Below, one piece after another: positions 19,712-29,804 of a DNA stretch of 64,000 nt. Made by a program: the position numbers and the translations under genes. The notes under the pieces are model-generated. The model made no database searches and was not told where the DNA came from. It saw only the letters and a list, made by a program, of their open reading frames with translations. The stretch comes from Bacillus sp. SORGH_AS_0510 (GTDB taxonomy: Bacteria > Bacillota > Bacilli > Bacillales > Cytobacillaceae): the NCBI RefSeq assembly GCF_030818775.1, contig NZ_JAUTAU010000001.1:392001-456000 (forward strand). The letters are read 5' to 3'. Each line of letters starts with the position of its first letter. Positions within the stretch are counted from its first letter, which is position 1.

Positions 19712-19758
19712 TGAATTTTGGTAAAATGTTTTATAATGGAGAAAAGGGGGTTGGCACA

Positions 19759-20199
19759 TTGCAGCGCATTTTGTTTGTATGTACGGGAAACACATGTAGA
19801 AGTCCAATGGCGGAAGCAATTTTGAAAAATAGACACATCGCTGGGATCGAGGTCAAGTCCGCCGGAATTTATGCGGCCACGGGCAACGAGGCCTCAACAC
19901 ACGCACAAACGGTGCTTGGCAACAACGACATCCCGCATAATCACCGGTCGAGTCTGTTAACCAAAAATGAAGTAGATTGGGCCGACCTGATTTTAACGAT
20001 GACATCGTCCCATAAGTATGCCATTCAGCAGCAATACCCGAATGCCGTTATGAAGGTGTTCACCTTAAAGGAATTCACCGGCGAGACATTCGAACACGAT
20101 GTCGTAGACCCATACGGCGGCAGCCTGCCAATCTACGAAGAAACCTATCGTGAACTCGAACAACTCATCGATAAGGCCATTGAAAAACTAAAATCCTAG
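19759..20199 (+). CDS. ywlE: Protein arginine phosphatase YwlE
   Basis: This is a 146-residue low-molecular-weight phosphatase. The P-loop is VCTGNTCRSPMAEAI, with nucleophile Cys8 and Arg14; the acid is Asp in VVDPYGGSLPIYEET. The Thr in the loop (CTGNT) is, from published work on YwlE, the residue that favours phosphoarginine over phosphotyrosine, so it probably reverses McsB arginine phosphorylation. TTG at 19759 follows AAGGGGG by 8 bases and gives the family start; longer starts lack a site. It precedes rpiB as in B. subtilis. Confidence 0.93.
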   Translation: MQRILFVCTGNTCRSPMAEAILKNRHIAGIEVKSAGIYAATGNEASTHAQTVLGNNDIPHNHRSSLLTKNEVDWADLILTMTSSHKYAIQQQYPNAVMKVFTLKEFTGETFEHDVVDPYGGSLPIYEETYRELEQLIDKAIEKLKS

Positions 20200-20283
20200 C
20201 CGGGTGACTAGCTCTCTTTTTCAAGAGGGCTCTTTATAATTCCGAAGCAGTATGTCAAAATTAATAAAAGAAATAGACAAAGA

Positions 20284-20403
20284 AAAGCGGAAGCGCCTCG
20301 GTCAGCCCCGACAGGCTAATGTTCTTCGGTGAGAAAAGTCCGCCTTTTGACTTTTATTGCCGAAGGTTATTTGACCCGAGGGGCTAGGCGCTGGAGCTGG
20401 ACA
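20284..20403. repeat. Related REP-like element (AGCGGAAGCGCC form)
   Basis: About 120 bp beginning AAGCGGAAGCGCC and ending GGCGCTGGAGCTGG. GCGCC and GGCGC pair at the ends, and GCCTCGGTCAGCCCC pairs partly with the later ACCCGAGGGGCTAGGC. The ends echo the GAGCGGAAGG...CCTGGAGCGG ends of the main family, but the inside differs. It lies in the ywlE-rpiB gap. Confidence 0.65.
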
Positions 20404-20454
20404 ATTCTCGAAATCAAATCTTATAAATTAATTATTGAGTAGGGGGCTTTTAAG

Positions 20455-20901
20455 ATGAAAGTAGCATTAGCATCAGATCATGGCGGAGTCAATCTCCGCA
20501 AAGAAATCGCCAAATTGCTTGAAGAATTACACATTGAATACGTAGACTTTGGCTGTGATTGTGAAACATCTGTTGATTACCCTGACTATGCCCTGCCGGT
20601 GGCGGAAAAGGTAGCGAGCGGCGAGTTTGACCGCGGCATTTTGATTTGTGGTACAGGCATTGGCATGAGCATCGCTGCGAACAAAGTGAAAGGAATCCGC
20701 TGTGCGCTTGTTCATGATACGTTCAGCGCGAAAGCCACACGGGCCCATAATGATACCAACATGCTTGCGATGGGTGAGCGCGTCATCGGACCAGGACTTG
20801 CCCGCGATATCGCCGAGCTTTGGTTGACAGGCGAGTACGAAGGCGGCCGTCATGCGAACCGAGTAGGGAAGATTGCGGAATACGAGGGTAAGCATTTATA
20901 A
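20455..20901 (+). CDS. rpiB: Ribose-5-phosphate isomerase B
   Basis: RpiB interconverts ribose 5-phosphate and ribulose 5-phosphate in the pentose phosphate pathway. The 148-residue protein shows the start KVALASDHGGVNLRKEI, the catalytic Cys in GILICGTGIGMSIAANK and the phosphate-binding HDTFSAKATRAHNDTNML, with TGEYEGGRHANRV at the end. AGTAGGGGGC precedes the ATG. It corresponds to B. subtilis ywlF and lies between ywlE and ywlG. In this position some genomes call it galactose-6-phosphate isomerase-like; RpiB fits best. Confidence 0.93.
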   Translation: MKVALASDHGGVNLRKEIAKLLEELHIEYVDFGCDCETSVDYPDYALPVAEKVASGEFDRGILICGTGIGMSIAANKVKGIRCALVHDTFSAKATRAHNDTNMLAMGERVIGPGLARDIAELWLTGEYEGGRHANRVGKIAEYEGKHL

Positions 20902-21010
20902 TCCCATGGATGTGTTCGTGACCGCAGTTATGCAATTGGCTGTGGTCATGCCCATTTAGGTCGTTACTTTATTAACACTAACTTTCTAAAAAGAAAGGCG
21001 GTCATGCCCA

Positions 21011-21577
21011 ATGATTCAAGAATGGGAAAAACAACTGGAAGCAATCATCACGGAATTCAAAGAGCAGGTTTCTTTCAAGCCGGGCCAACTACTGGTGGTC
21101 GGCTGCAGTACAAGCGAAGTAGTCGGGGAACGAATCGGTACCTCTGGAACCCTTGAAGTGGCTGAAATGATTTTTCGCCAATTGAAAATATTGCAAGCAG
21201 AAACAGGTATCCAATTAGCCTTCCAATGCTGTGAACACTTGAACAGGGCTTTGGTGGTGGAACGCTCGGTGGCTGAACAGCGCGGCTTCGATGAGGTTTC
21301 CGTGGTTCCTGTCCGTAAGGCGGGCGGGGCGATGGCAACCCATGCGTTTGAACAACTGGACGATGCCGTTGTCGTGGAATTCATAAAGGCCGATGCGGGA
21401 ATGGATATTGGCCATACGTTGATTGGCATGCATCTGAAGCATGTAGCGGTGCCGATCCGCGTCACGCAAAAGCATGTCGGAGAAGCGTATGTCACGTTAG
21501 CAAAGACGAGGCCAAAGCTGATCGGCGGTGCGAGAGCGGTTTACGAACGAACGAGTGCGAACACGAGCTGTTCGTAA
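21011..21577 (+). CDS. ywlG: TIGR01440/DUF436 family protein YwlG
   Basis: This is a 188-residue conserved protein of the YwlG (UPF0340, DUF436) family. It shows [32 protein letters not shown] and [17 protein letters not shown], the conserved blocks of the family. The HIS/CYS content (CCEHLNR) suggests a metal or active-site role but no activity is assigned. It sits between rpiB and glyA as in B. subtilis. The start has an AGAAAGGCGG site. The short gap before it holds a hairpin (GACCGCAGTT with GGCTGTGGTC). Confidence 0.88.
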   Translation: MIQEWEKQLEAIITEFKEQVSFKPGQLLVVGCSTSEVVGERIGTSGTLEVAEMIFRQLKILQAETGIQLAFQCCEHLNRALVVERSVAEQRGFDEVSVVPVRKAGGAMATHAFEQLDDAVVVEFIKADAGMDIGHTLIGMHLKHVAVPIRVTQKHVGEAYVTLAKTRPKLIGGARAVYERTSANTSCS

Positions 21578-21659
21578 GGATTTGGGCGAAAATTGACCTT
21601 GGAAATCTGGACAACAGGGGAATCTGAAAAAATTTTCGAGCGCTCGCTCAACTTATTTT

Positions 21660-21687
21660 TTTACATAGAGAGAAAACATGTTAAAAT
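21660..21687 (+). promoter_or_regulatory. Candidate sigma-A promoter for glyA
   Basis: TTTACA (21660-21665) and TAAAAT (21682-21687) are 16 bp apart, 53 bases before glyA. A CGAGCGCTCG palindrome lies just upstream. Confidence 0.45.
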
Positions 21688-21740
21688 AAATAAGGAATTT
21701 TCAATTTTTTATGCGAGCATACATAAGGGGGAGAAAGATC

Positions 21741-22982
21741 ATGAAGCATTTGTCTCAAGCCGATGAACAGGTTTTTCAAGCGATCCAACAAGAATTAGGT
21801 CGTCAAAGGTCTAAAATCGAATTAATTGCCTCAGAAAACTTTGTAAGTGAAGCAGTCATGGAAGCACAGGGTTCCGTTCTAACGAATAAGTACGCAGAAG
21901 GCTACCCGGGTCGTCGTTATTATGGTGGCTGTGAATATGTCGATGTGGTCGAAGATTTAGCCCGCGAACGTGCGAAGGCGATTTTCGGAGCGGAATATGT
22001 AAACGTGCAGCCGCATTCAGGTGCACAAGCGAATATGGCCGTTTACTTCACCGTTCTCGAGCAGGGCGATACAGTGCTTGGCATGAATTTATCCCACGGC
22101 GGCCACTTAACACACGGCAGCCCAGTAAACTTCAGTGGAATTCAATATAACTTCGTTGAATATGGTGTTGATGAAGAGACACACCGCATTAATTATGAAG
22201 ATGTTCGTGCGAAGGCTCTAGAGCATAAGCCGAAGATGATTGTGGCAGGTGCAAGTGCCTACCCGCGTGAAATTGATTTTGCAAAGTTCCGTGAGATTGC
22301 CGACGAAGTAGGCGCATACCTCATGGTTGACATGGCTCACATCGCTGGTCTTGTAGCAGCTGGCCTGCATCCAAACCCAGTGCCGTACGCAGATTTTGTA
22401 ACAACAACCACTCATAAAACATTGCGCGGTCCTCGCGGCGGTATGATTCTTTGCAAAGAGGAATTCGGTAAGAAGATTGATAAGTCGATTTTCCCTGGTA
22501 TTCAAGGCGGTCCGCTTATGCATGTAATTGCAGCTAAAGCTGTTGCTTTCGGTGAAGCACTGCAGGACAGCTTTAAAGAATATGCGGGTCAAATCATTAC
22601 CAATGCGAAGCGCTTAGCGGAAAGCTTACAAAAAGAAGGCTTGAAGCTAGTTTCTGGTGGTACGGATAACCACTTGCTATTGGTGGATGTGCAGTCGCTG
22701 AACTTAACTGGTAAGGTTGCTGAAAAAGTTCTTGATGAAATTGGGATTACCGTGAATAAAAACACGATTCCATTTGACCCACAAAGCCCATTCGTAACAA
22801 GCGGTATCCGTATTGGTACGGCCGCGGTAACGAGCCGCGGCTTTGGTGAAGCGGAAATGGATGAAATCGCGTCAATCATTGCGTTCACTTTGAAAAACCA
22901 CGAAGACGAAGCAAAGCTGGAAGAAGCACGCGCACGCGTAGAATCACTAACAAGCAAATTTACATTATACCCAGAATACTAA
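21741..22982 (+). CDS. glyA: Serine hydroxymethyltransferase
   Basis: This PLP enzyme converts serine and tetrahydrofolate to glycine and 5,10-methylene-THF, the main one-carbon source. The 413-residue protein shows [38 protein letters not shown] and the PLP-lysine block [14 protein letters not shown]. The ATG at 21741 follows AAGGGGGAG and gives the family length; a 10-residue upstream extension lacks a site. glyA followed by upp is standard Bacillus order. Its terminator and REP-like copy 5 separate it from upp. Confidence 0.97.
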   Translation: MKHLSQADEQVFQAIQQELGRQRSKIELIASENFVSEAVMEAQGSVLTNKYAEGYPGRRYYGGCEYVDVVEDLARERAKAIFGAEYVNVQPHSGAQANMAVYFTVLEQGDTVLGMNLSHGGHLTHGSPVNFSGIQYNFVEYGVDEETHRINYEDVRAKALEHKPKMIVAGASAYPREIDFAKFREIADEVGAYLMVDMAHIAGLVAAGLHPNPVPYADFVTTTTHKTLRGPRGGMILCKEEFGKKIDKSIFPGIQGGPLMHVIAAKAVAFGEALQDSFKEYAGQIITNAKRLAESLQKEGLKLVSGGTDNHLLLVDVQSLNLTGKVAEKVLDEIGITVNKNTIPFDPQSPFVTSGIRIGTAAVTSRGFGEAEMDEIASIIAFTLKNHEDEAKLEEARARVESLTSKFTLYPEY

Positions 22983-22991
22983 ACAACACAG

Positions 22992-23027
22992 AATCGGCCT
23001 AAAGTTTATTGGGGGCCGATTTTTTTG
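22992..23027 (+). terminator. Intrinsic terminator of glyA
   Basis: AATCGGCC pairs with GGCCGATT, followed by TTTTTT. Confidence 0.88.
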
Positions 23028-23048
23028 GACTTATTTTAAAGGAAAATT

Positions 23049-23236
23049 GTTATAGGAGCGGAAGGCGCGAAGATCCTCGAAAATGCTATCGCATTTCCTT
23101 CGTGCGGTGTAGCTTCGATGAAGCTTATTCAATGTCCTTTGGGAGTATAGTTCAGGGGAGACCCCGCAGGCGCGTTTCTCCGGGGAGGTCGTCGAAACAC
23201 CCACGAACCGCTCGTGTCTGGAGCGGAATTAACAAG
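23049..23236. repeat. REP-like intergenic element, copy 5 (long form)
   Basis: About 188 bp, with the same extra left block as copy 4 (GCTATCGCATTTCCTTCGTG, AGCTTCGATGAAGCTTATTC) and the common right part (GTTTCTCCGGGGAGG, CTGGAGCGGAA). The outer CTGTTGAT end is degraded to GTTATA. Confidence 0.8.
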
Positions 23237-23291
23237 CTAGTTATATATTTTTTCGAAAAATTCCTACTACTAAAAGTAACCGTTTTCTCAT

Positions 23292-23992
<701 letters not shown>

Positions 23993-24003
23993 GGATATTT
24001 TAG

Positions 24004-24035
24004 AAAAGTCGAGTGATTTTGCTCGGCTTTTTTTT
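24004..24035 (+). terminator. Intrinsic terminator of upp
   Basis: AAAGTCGAG pairs with CTCGGCTTT, followed by a T run. Confidence 0.85.
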
Positions 24036-24134
24036 ATGGACTCCTTAAATTTATATAATATTTCTTTTGTCGCATACTTGCTTTTGTACATGTGTTTTTC
24101 CTTAATCTGCCAGCAAATTCTCCCCCTTTGAAAA

Positions 24135-24202
24135 TTGTCGAAAAATATCGAATGAATAATTGGAAAATTATATTGACCGAATACAGATTAAAGAATTATG
24201 AT
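24135..24202 (+). promoter_or_regulatory. Promoter region of the large subtilase gene, with possible Spo0A box
   Basis: TTGACC (24173-24178) and TATGAT (24197-24202) are 18 bp apart and fit a sigma-A promoter. TTGTCGAAA at 24135-24143, about 30 bases before the -35, matches the 0A-box core. Control of secreted proteases by the Spo0A/AbrB circuit is known in Bacillus; here it is inferred. Confidence 0.5.
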
Positions 24203-24274
24203 AATTCTTATCTATTTTTAATTTTTCTAAAAATTAGATAAAATCAAAATTAAAAATTAATGGGGGGAAAGGCC

Positions 24275-27200
24275 TTGAAAAAGAGAAAGAAAAAGGCTGC
24301 ATCGTATGTACTAGCATCTGCGCTAGTATTGTCGAATCTAGGGTTTACGGCGTCCGTCTCAGCTGAAAGCGGTACACCGAAAGATGATTTTGCAGCAAAA
24401 GTGAAACAATTGCAGGATCTTGCAAGTAAGGATTTCAAAAACATTAGTTCAAGTGATGTGAAGGGAGTAGCTGACCTTAAACCAACCGACAAAGTTCGCG
24501 TCATCGTTGAATTAGAGGGACAAACTCCAGTGGAGTATGCCACAAAGCAAGGAAAGCTCTACAAAGAATTGTCAGAGGATAAGAAAAATTCACTTGGTGT
24601 GAAGGTTGCTACACAGCAAAAAACGGTGAAAGGCAAGATTTCGGCAAAAGGAATTACTGTCAAGTATAAGAAGAGTTTTACAACGGCATTCAACGGGTTC
24701 AGCGGAGATGTCCAATACAGTGAGCTATCAAAAATTGCTTCTATTGATGGTGTGAAAAATGTGTATATCGCCAATGAATATGATCGCCCTGAAGAAACAC
24801 CTGATATGAAGACAAGCCATTCGTTCGTTCAGTCCAACCAAACGTGGGCAGATGCATACCTGAAGGGTGAAGGAATGGTGGTAGCGGTTATTGATACGGG
24901 GGTAGATCCGTCTCACCGCGATTTCAAGTTGACTGATTCAGCCAAAGAAGCGTTAACGAAAACAAAAGTGGACCAAGTAGTAAGCGAGTCTGGCTTAAAG
25001 GGTAAATTTTACACAGATAAAGTGCCTTATGGATACAACTATTTCGATGAAAATAGTACGATCCTTGACTTAGGGCCAGCAGCTTCCATGCACGGAATGC
25101 ACGTAGCTGGAACAGTTGCTGCAAATGGTGATGAAGCGAACGGCGGTATTAAAGGGGTTGCACCTGAAGCACAGGTACTTGGCATGAAGGTATTCAGTAA
25201 TGACCCGAACTATCGTTCAACCTCATCTGATGTGTATCTAGCGGCAATCGACGATTCTATTAAATTAGGTGCGGATGTACTTAATATGAGTCTTGGATCT
25301 GTAGCCTCTTTCTACGATGAAAAGAGTGCCGAAGATTTAGCTATCACTCGTGCAGTGGAAAATGGAATTGTTTGTGCGGTTTCTGCAGGTAACTCTGGAA
25401 ATATCGCATATGGTTATTCCTCCAATCCTTTAGCGAAAAACCCTGATATCGGTGTTGTGGGAGCACCAGGCTTAAACCCTGACACTATCCAAGTTGCCGC
25501 TTCCGGAAACTATAACTATTTATACCAGCATACTATTACAGTTGACGGTGCAAATTCCTTCTCTGCAATTGGATATGGCTTAGACGATTGGACCAAATTG
25601 GCTCAATCCGGCACCTTGCAGTTAGTAAGTCTTGGCGGTAAGCTTGGTAATCCAGCGGACTATAAAGGCCTAGATGTAAAAGGAAAAGTGGTAGTGATGC
25701 CGCGTGGGGACTTAACGTTCGCGGATAAGACAAAGTATGCAGCAGCAGCAGGTGCGGCTGGAATCATTGTTTACAATAGCACGGCTCCTACATTCTATGA
25801 AAACCAAGGTTTATGGCAGATTCCTTTCATGAAGCTTAAAAGAGAAGAAGGCTTGGCCCTTGAAGCAGCGATTGCAGCAGGAAATACAACCTTACATGTA
25901 GCACAAACGAAGAAAACGGAAGATGAAGAAGTGGGACGCATGACCGACTTTACTTCATGGGGAACAACGCCAAGTCTTGAGCTTAAGCCTGAAATCACAG
26001 CTCCTGGCGGACATATTTATTCAACAGTAAATAACGACAAGTATGAATATATGAATGGTACATCCATGGCTTCTCCACATGTTGCGGGTGGATCTGCTCT
26101 TGTGCAGCAATACTTAAAAGGAGACGAGCGCTTCAAAGGTTTATCAGCGGGCGACCGTACACACTTAGCTAAAGTTCTTTTAATGAACACAGGTAACAAA
26201 ATCACTGATTTGAAGGGACAACCATTCTCACCTCGCCGTCAAGGTGCAGGGATGATGCAAACCTACAGTGCTGTTACGACTCCAGTTTATGTGGTAAACA
26301 AAGCAAATAATGAAGGAAAAGTAGAGTTAAAGGATTTCACTTCAACTAACTTCTCCATGAGCTTTACGGCGAAAAACGTTTCAGATAAAGATGTAACGTA
26401 TGCAGTTAATACAGATGTTTTAACAGATACCATCAAGCAAACTGCGGGGAAACTTGATACAAATGCGTTAATCGCAGGCAATTTAGAAGGTGCCATTGTG
26501 GATGCACCGAAAACTGTAAAGGTTCCAGCGGGTCAATCGGTTGATTTTACAGTAAACGTTGATTTTTCTAATGCAAAAATTCCTGGATTAGATAATGCTG
26601 GACAAAAGATTTCACTAGATTTAAAAGAAGATATTTTTGTAGAAGGCTTTGTCACTCTAACAGATGTCAACAACAAACTAGAGCCAACATTGAACATTCC
26701 TTATATTGGGTTCTACGGAAAGTGGGATCGTCCGGATATCGTGGATGGATTTAAAGAGCTTGGCGAAAACCGTTTCTTTGGTTTAAGCGCTGGTTGGAAT
26801 GAAATGCTTTCAGGTGCTTCTGGTACATTTGTGGCTCCAGTTCCTGGGAAATCATTCTATCCTGTTTCACCAAATACAGACGGGAAATTGGATACGATTT
26901 ATCCGCTGCCATCGTTTGTTCGTAATGCGGCAGAAGCACAATTCAACGTGCTCGATAAGGACGGTAACTTCCTTCGTCGTGTGGCATTAGAAAAGGATGT
27001 TAGAAAGAACTATGTCAATGGCGGTACAGGTACAACGTATTCTTTCAAATCCAGCCGTGCCTGGGATGGTACAGTTGGCGGCAAAAAAGTAGAAGATGGT
27101 CTGTACTACTATGAAATTAAGTCTGTAATAGATTTTGAAGGTGCAAGCTATCAATCTAAGAAAATCCCAGTTTATGTGGATACCACTGCACCAAAAGTAA

Positions 27201-28462
27201 AAGCAACTTATGATGATGCAGCAAATACAGTAAATTGGTCAGCTGACGAAACAGGTACAGGTGTGAAAACGTATAGTATCTTTGTGGATGGCGTATTAAA
27301 GACAACTGTAAACGGTACGACTTCAAGCTATACATTCGCAACACCTTTAGCGAAGAAGACTTCTGTTGAAGTATTTGCAACTGATTATGCACTAAATGTA
27401 GGCGGTTCTAAGACGGCAGCGGGCGACACAGAGCTTCCGTTAATCTATGTATCAACTCCTGCAGCTTCTGGTATTTACAAAACTTTAGAGGTTCCTGTTT
27501 CTGGATACTTTACAGATGACCTTGGTGTAGAAAAAGCACAAGTAAATGGCAAAGATGTTGCCGTTACGTATGATGCTGTTAAAAATCAATACACTTTCTC
27601 AACTACTGTGAAGTTTGAAAAAGACGGACAGTATAAGATTCCTGTAACGGTAACGGATGTGGCAGGTAAGGAGTTTTCAATCAGCCGTAATGTTTATATC
27701 GACACGACTCCAGGGGAAATTGTTGTCAATTCTTCTGATAAAGTGGGCTACGATGTAGATGTCGCAACAGTGAATGTGACTCTAAAAGACAACTATAACT
27801 ACTTATCTTTCTATGTAGGAGACAATCAGGTATTTGTTCAACCGTACAAGAGCCCGGTTGATGTTCTGACTCCTGCGAGCACAAACTATGAGTTCACTGT
27901 TCCTGTGAAGCATGGAGAGAATAAAGTAAACGTTCGTCTCGTTGATTTTGCGGGTAACGAAACAACGAAGGAAATCAGCATTTACCGTGCGGAAACGAAG
28001 GATCCAGATCCAGATCCAACACCGGATCCGACACCTGTTGTCAAGTCTGGATGGGTAAAGGATGGCAACACTTGGTTCTTCTATGATAAAGATGTGAAGA
28101 AAACAGGATGGGTATTAGATGCTGGTAAATGGTACTACCTAGATAAAGATGGCGCAATGAAAACGGGCTGGGTACTTGTAGGTGGTAAGTGGTACTACCT
28201 AGATAAAGATGGCGCAATGAAAACCGGTTGGGTACTTGTAGGTAGTAAGTGGTACTTCCTAGATAGCCAAGGTGCAATGTTAACTGGCTGGGTGAAAACA
28301 GGCGGTGAATGGTATCACCTAAGCACTAGCGGTGTGATGGATACAGGCTGGAAATTCATTAATGGAAAATGGTATTACCTATATCCGAAGTCTGGTAAAA
28401 TGGCGTACAACACAACGGTTGATGGCTATAAGCTTGGCAAAGATGGCGCATGGGTAAAATAA
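24275..28462 (+). CDS. Large secreted subtilisin-like serine peptidase with wall-binding repeats
   Basis: This is a 1395-residue S8 peptidase. TTG at 24275 follows GGGGGGAAAGG. A signal peptide (about 1-31, ending SVSA) precedes an I9-type propeptide (about 60-160). The triad is Asp207 (AVIDTGVDPSH), His273 (HGMHVAGTVAANG) and Ser597 (NGTSMASPHVAGG). A PA insert lies at about 445-545 (AAAGAAGIIVYNS), followed by a C5a-peptidase-like Fn3 region and Ig-type domains (YVDTTAPKVKATYDD). After a DPDPDPTPDPTP linker come about seven choline-binding-type repeats (TGWVL.GGKWYYLDKDGAMK). It is probably wall-bound and may degrade extracellular protein. Domain borders are estimates. Confidence 0.9.
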   Translation: MKKRKKKAASYVLASALVLSNLGFTASVSAESGTPKDDFAAKVKQLQDLASKDFKNISSSDVKGVADLKPTDKVRVIVELEGQTPVEYATKQGKLYKELSEDKKNSLGVKVATQQKTVKGKISAKGITVKYKKSFTTAFNGFSGDVQYSELSKIASIDGVKNVYIANEYDRPEETPDMKTSHSFVQSNQTWADAYLKGEGMVVAVIDTGVDPSHRDFKLTDSAKEALTKTKVDQVVSESGLKGKFYTDKVPYGYNYFDENSTILDLGPAASMHGMHVAGTVAANGDEANGGIKGVAPEAQVLGMKVFSNDPNYRSTSSDVYLAAIDDSIKLGADVLNMSLGSVASFYDEKSAEDLAITRAVENGIVCAVSAGNSGNIAYGYSSNPLAKNPDIGVVGAPGLNPDTIQVAASGNYNYLYQHTITVDGANSFSAIGYGLDDWTKLAQSGTLQLVSLGGKLGNPADYKGLDVKGKVVVMPRGDLTFADKTKYAAAAGAAGIIVYNSTAPTFYENQGLWQIPFMKLKREEGLALEAAIAAGNTTLHVAQTKKTEDEEVGRMTDFTSWGTTPSLELKPEITAPGGHIYSTVNNDKYEYMNGTSMASPHVAGGSALVQQYLKGDERFKGLSAGDRTHLAKVLLMNTGNKITDLKGQPFSPRRQGAGMMQTYSAVTTPVYVVNKANNEGKVELKDFTSTNFSMSFTAKNVSDKDVTYAVNTDVLTDTIKQTAGKLDTNALIAGNLEGAIVDAPKTVKVPAGQSVDFTVNVDFSNAKIPGLDNAGQKISLDLKEDIFVEGFVTLTDVNNKLEPTLNIPYIGFYGKWDRPDIVDGFKELGENRFFGLSAGWNEMLSGASGTFVAPVPGKSFYPVSPNTDGKLDTIYPLPSFVRNAAEAQFNVLDKDGNFLRRVALEKDVRKNYVNGGTGTTYSFKSSRAWDGTVGGKKVEDGLYYYEIKSVIDFEGASYQSKKIPVYVDTTAPKVKATYDDAANTVNWSADETGTGVKTYSIFVDGVLKTTVNGTTSSYTFATPLAKKTSVEVFATDYALNVGGSKTAAGDTELPLIYVSTPAASGIYKTLEVPVSGYFTDDLGVEKAQVNGKDVAVTYDAVKNQYTFSTTVKFEKDGQYKIPVTVTDVAGKEFSISRNVYIDTTPGEIVVNSSDKVGYDVDVATVNVTLKDNYNYLSFYVGDNQVFVQPYKSPVDVLTPASTNYEFTVPVKHGENKVNVRLVDFAGNETTKEISIYRAETKDPDPDPTPDPTPVVKSGWVKDGNTWFFYDKDVKKTGWVLDAGKWYYLDKDGAMKTGWVLVGGKWYYLDKDGAMKTGWVLVGSKWYFLDSQGAMLTGWVKTGGEWYHLSTSGVMDTGWKFINGKWYYLYPKSGKMAYNTTVDGYKLGKDGAWVK

Positions 28463-28474
28463 TTGGTTGGTGAA

Positions 28475-28511
28475 AACAGGCAGTCCTCTTACTGAGGGCT
28501 GCTTGTTTTTT
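28475..28511 (+). terminator. Intrinsic terminator of the large subtilase gene
   Basis: AACAGGCAGTCCTC pairs with GAGGGCTGCTTGTT, followed by TTTT. Array 2 begins about 15 bases further on. Confidence 0.88.
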
Positions 28512-28525
28512 GGGTTTTATTGGAA

Positions 28526-28647
28526 AAATATCCAATCTACTCGAAAAATGAGCCAATGTTGCGGGAAAATGCTCCAATCAGCAAAGGAAATCAGCCAATT
28601 ATAGGAAAAAATGAGCCAATCTCTCCCAAAAATGAGCCAATCACCGA
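28526..28647. repeat. 21-bp-phased array 2 (GAGCCAATC word)
   Basis: CCAA recurs at 28532, 28553, 28574, 28595, 28616 and 28637, exactly 21 bp apart each time. The first unit is GGAAAAATATCCAAT, as in array 1; later ones are variants of AAAATGAGCCAAT. The variable bases differ from those in array 1. It lies within the 327-base gap before the NERD gene, which otherwise shows no gene. Confidence 0.85.
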
Positions 28648-28789
28648 AAATGCTACGTAATTTTTCCAAAAAATAAGTCCCCACCCCGCCTTTAATCATC
28701 GTTCACAAAATCTACCTACATAAAATAAAGGGATTTTGCAGTTTTCATTAGAAAAGGTAACTGTTATTAAATAAAAAGGAGGAGATTCC

Positions 28790-29804
28790 ATGATTTTAAA
28801 GGAAAGACCTGTGCCGATCCAGATATTACAAAGGGAGGCACTCTTGCGAAGATTAGACAAAAATTTTTATCGCTACAAGGAGATTGAAAAGGACTTAATT
28901 AATTGGAAAGCGGGCTATGCAGGTGAAAGGAATACGGACTATTATCTATCCTACTTGCCAGAAGAGCAGTTTGGTATTATTAATGACTTGCGGCTGAAAA
29001 ACCAAAATACTTTCCAAATGGATACGGTCCTTTTTTCACTTATGTTTGGCTTAATTCTTGAAATAAAGAACATAGCTGGGACGCTGTTTTTCGATCAACA
29101 CACTAACAGTGTTACAAGAATCTATAAGGATATCGAAGAAGGAATTGCTAACCCTCTCATTCAAGCAAGGCGGCACCGAAATCAATTGCTTCAATGGATG
29201 ATAAAACATAAGATTCCACCATTCCCCCTCGAATACTTAGTTGTCATCAGTAGAAACTCCACCAGATTAAAAACAAATCCCGGTAATGAGCATATTTTTA
29301 ACAATATCATTTATGCAGAGTGTTTAGAGGAGAAAATCAATCAGCTTGCTGCAAGATACCAAACTGCAGTCTTAAAAATCAAACCCTACAATAAACTGAC
29401 ACAGCTTCTGTTAGCTGAACATATACCCTCTTATCCTGAAATTCTCAAAATGTATGGGATTGGCGGGAAAGAGATTGTTCCTGGGGTTCAATGCCCCCAC
29501 CTGCAAAAGGATACCGATGTGGAGAGTGTCCGCTGCATGGTATTGCCCCTCCTGTGAAACCTACTCAAAGGACGCACATTTTTCCGCGGTCAGAGATTAT
29601 TTCCTTCTGCAAAATGAAAAAATGACGGTCAAACAGTTTCAGGAATTTTTATTAATCGATAAGCGAGGAGCAGCTAAGGGGCTGCTCCACTCGCTGCAGC
29701 TTCAGGTTACTGGTATCGGAAGGACCACTCAATACTATCTTCCCCCAGACTGCATACTTTCCCCCCTAAATGAAAACGATAGGAAAAAAGGGGATTTTTA
29801 CTGA
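28790..29804 (+). pseudogene. NERD-domain protein, frameshifted near 29490
   Basis: The N-terminal two thirds is a NERD (nuclease-related) domain: AGERNTDYYLSYLP, a catalytic-type acidic residue before LILEIKNIAGT (E-x-K), and FPLEYLVVISRN. The frame ends at 29557. The +1 frame holds the normal C-terminus, an HRDC-like zinc segment with CPSC after WRVSAAWY and then YSKDAHFSAVRDYFLL. One extra C in the run TGCCCCCACC near 29491 accounts for it; without it the protein is 337 residues with paired CxxC motifs. The stop at 29804 overlaps the next start (TGATG). Either a sequence error or a recent mutation; nuclease activity is only inferred. Confidence 0.8.
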
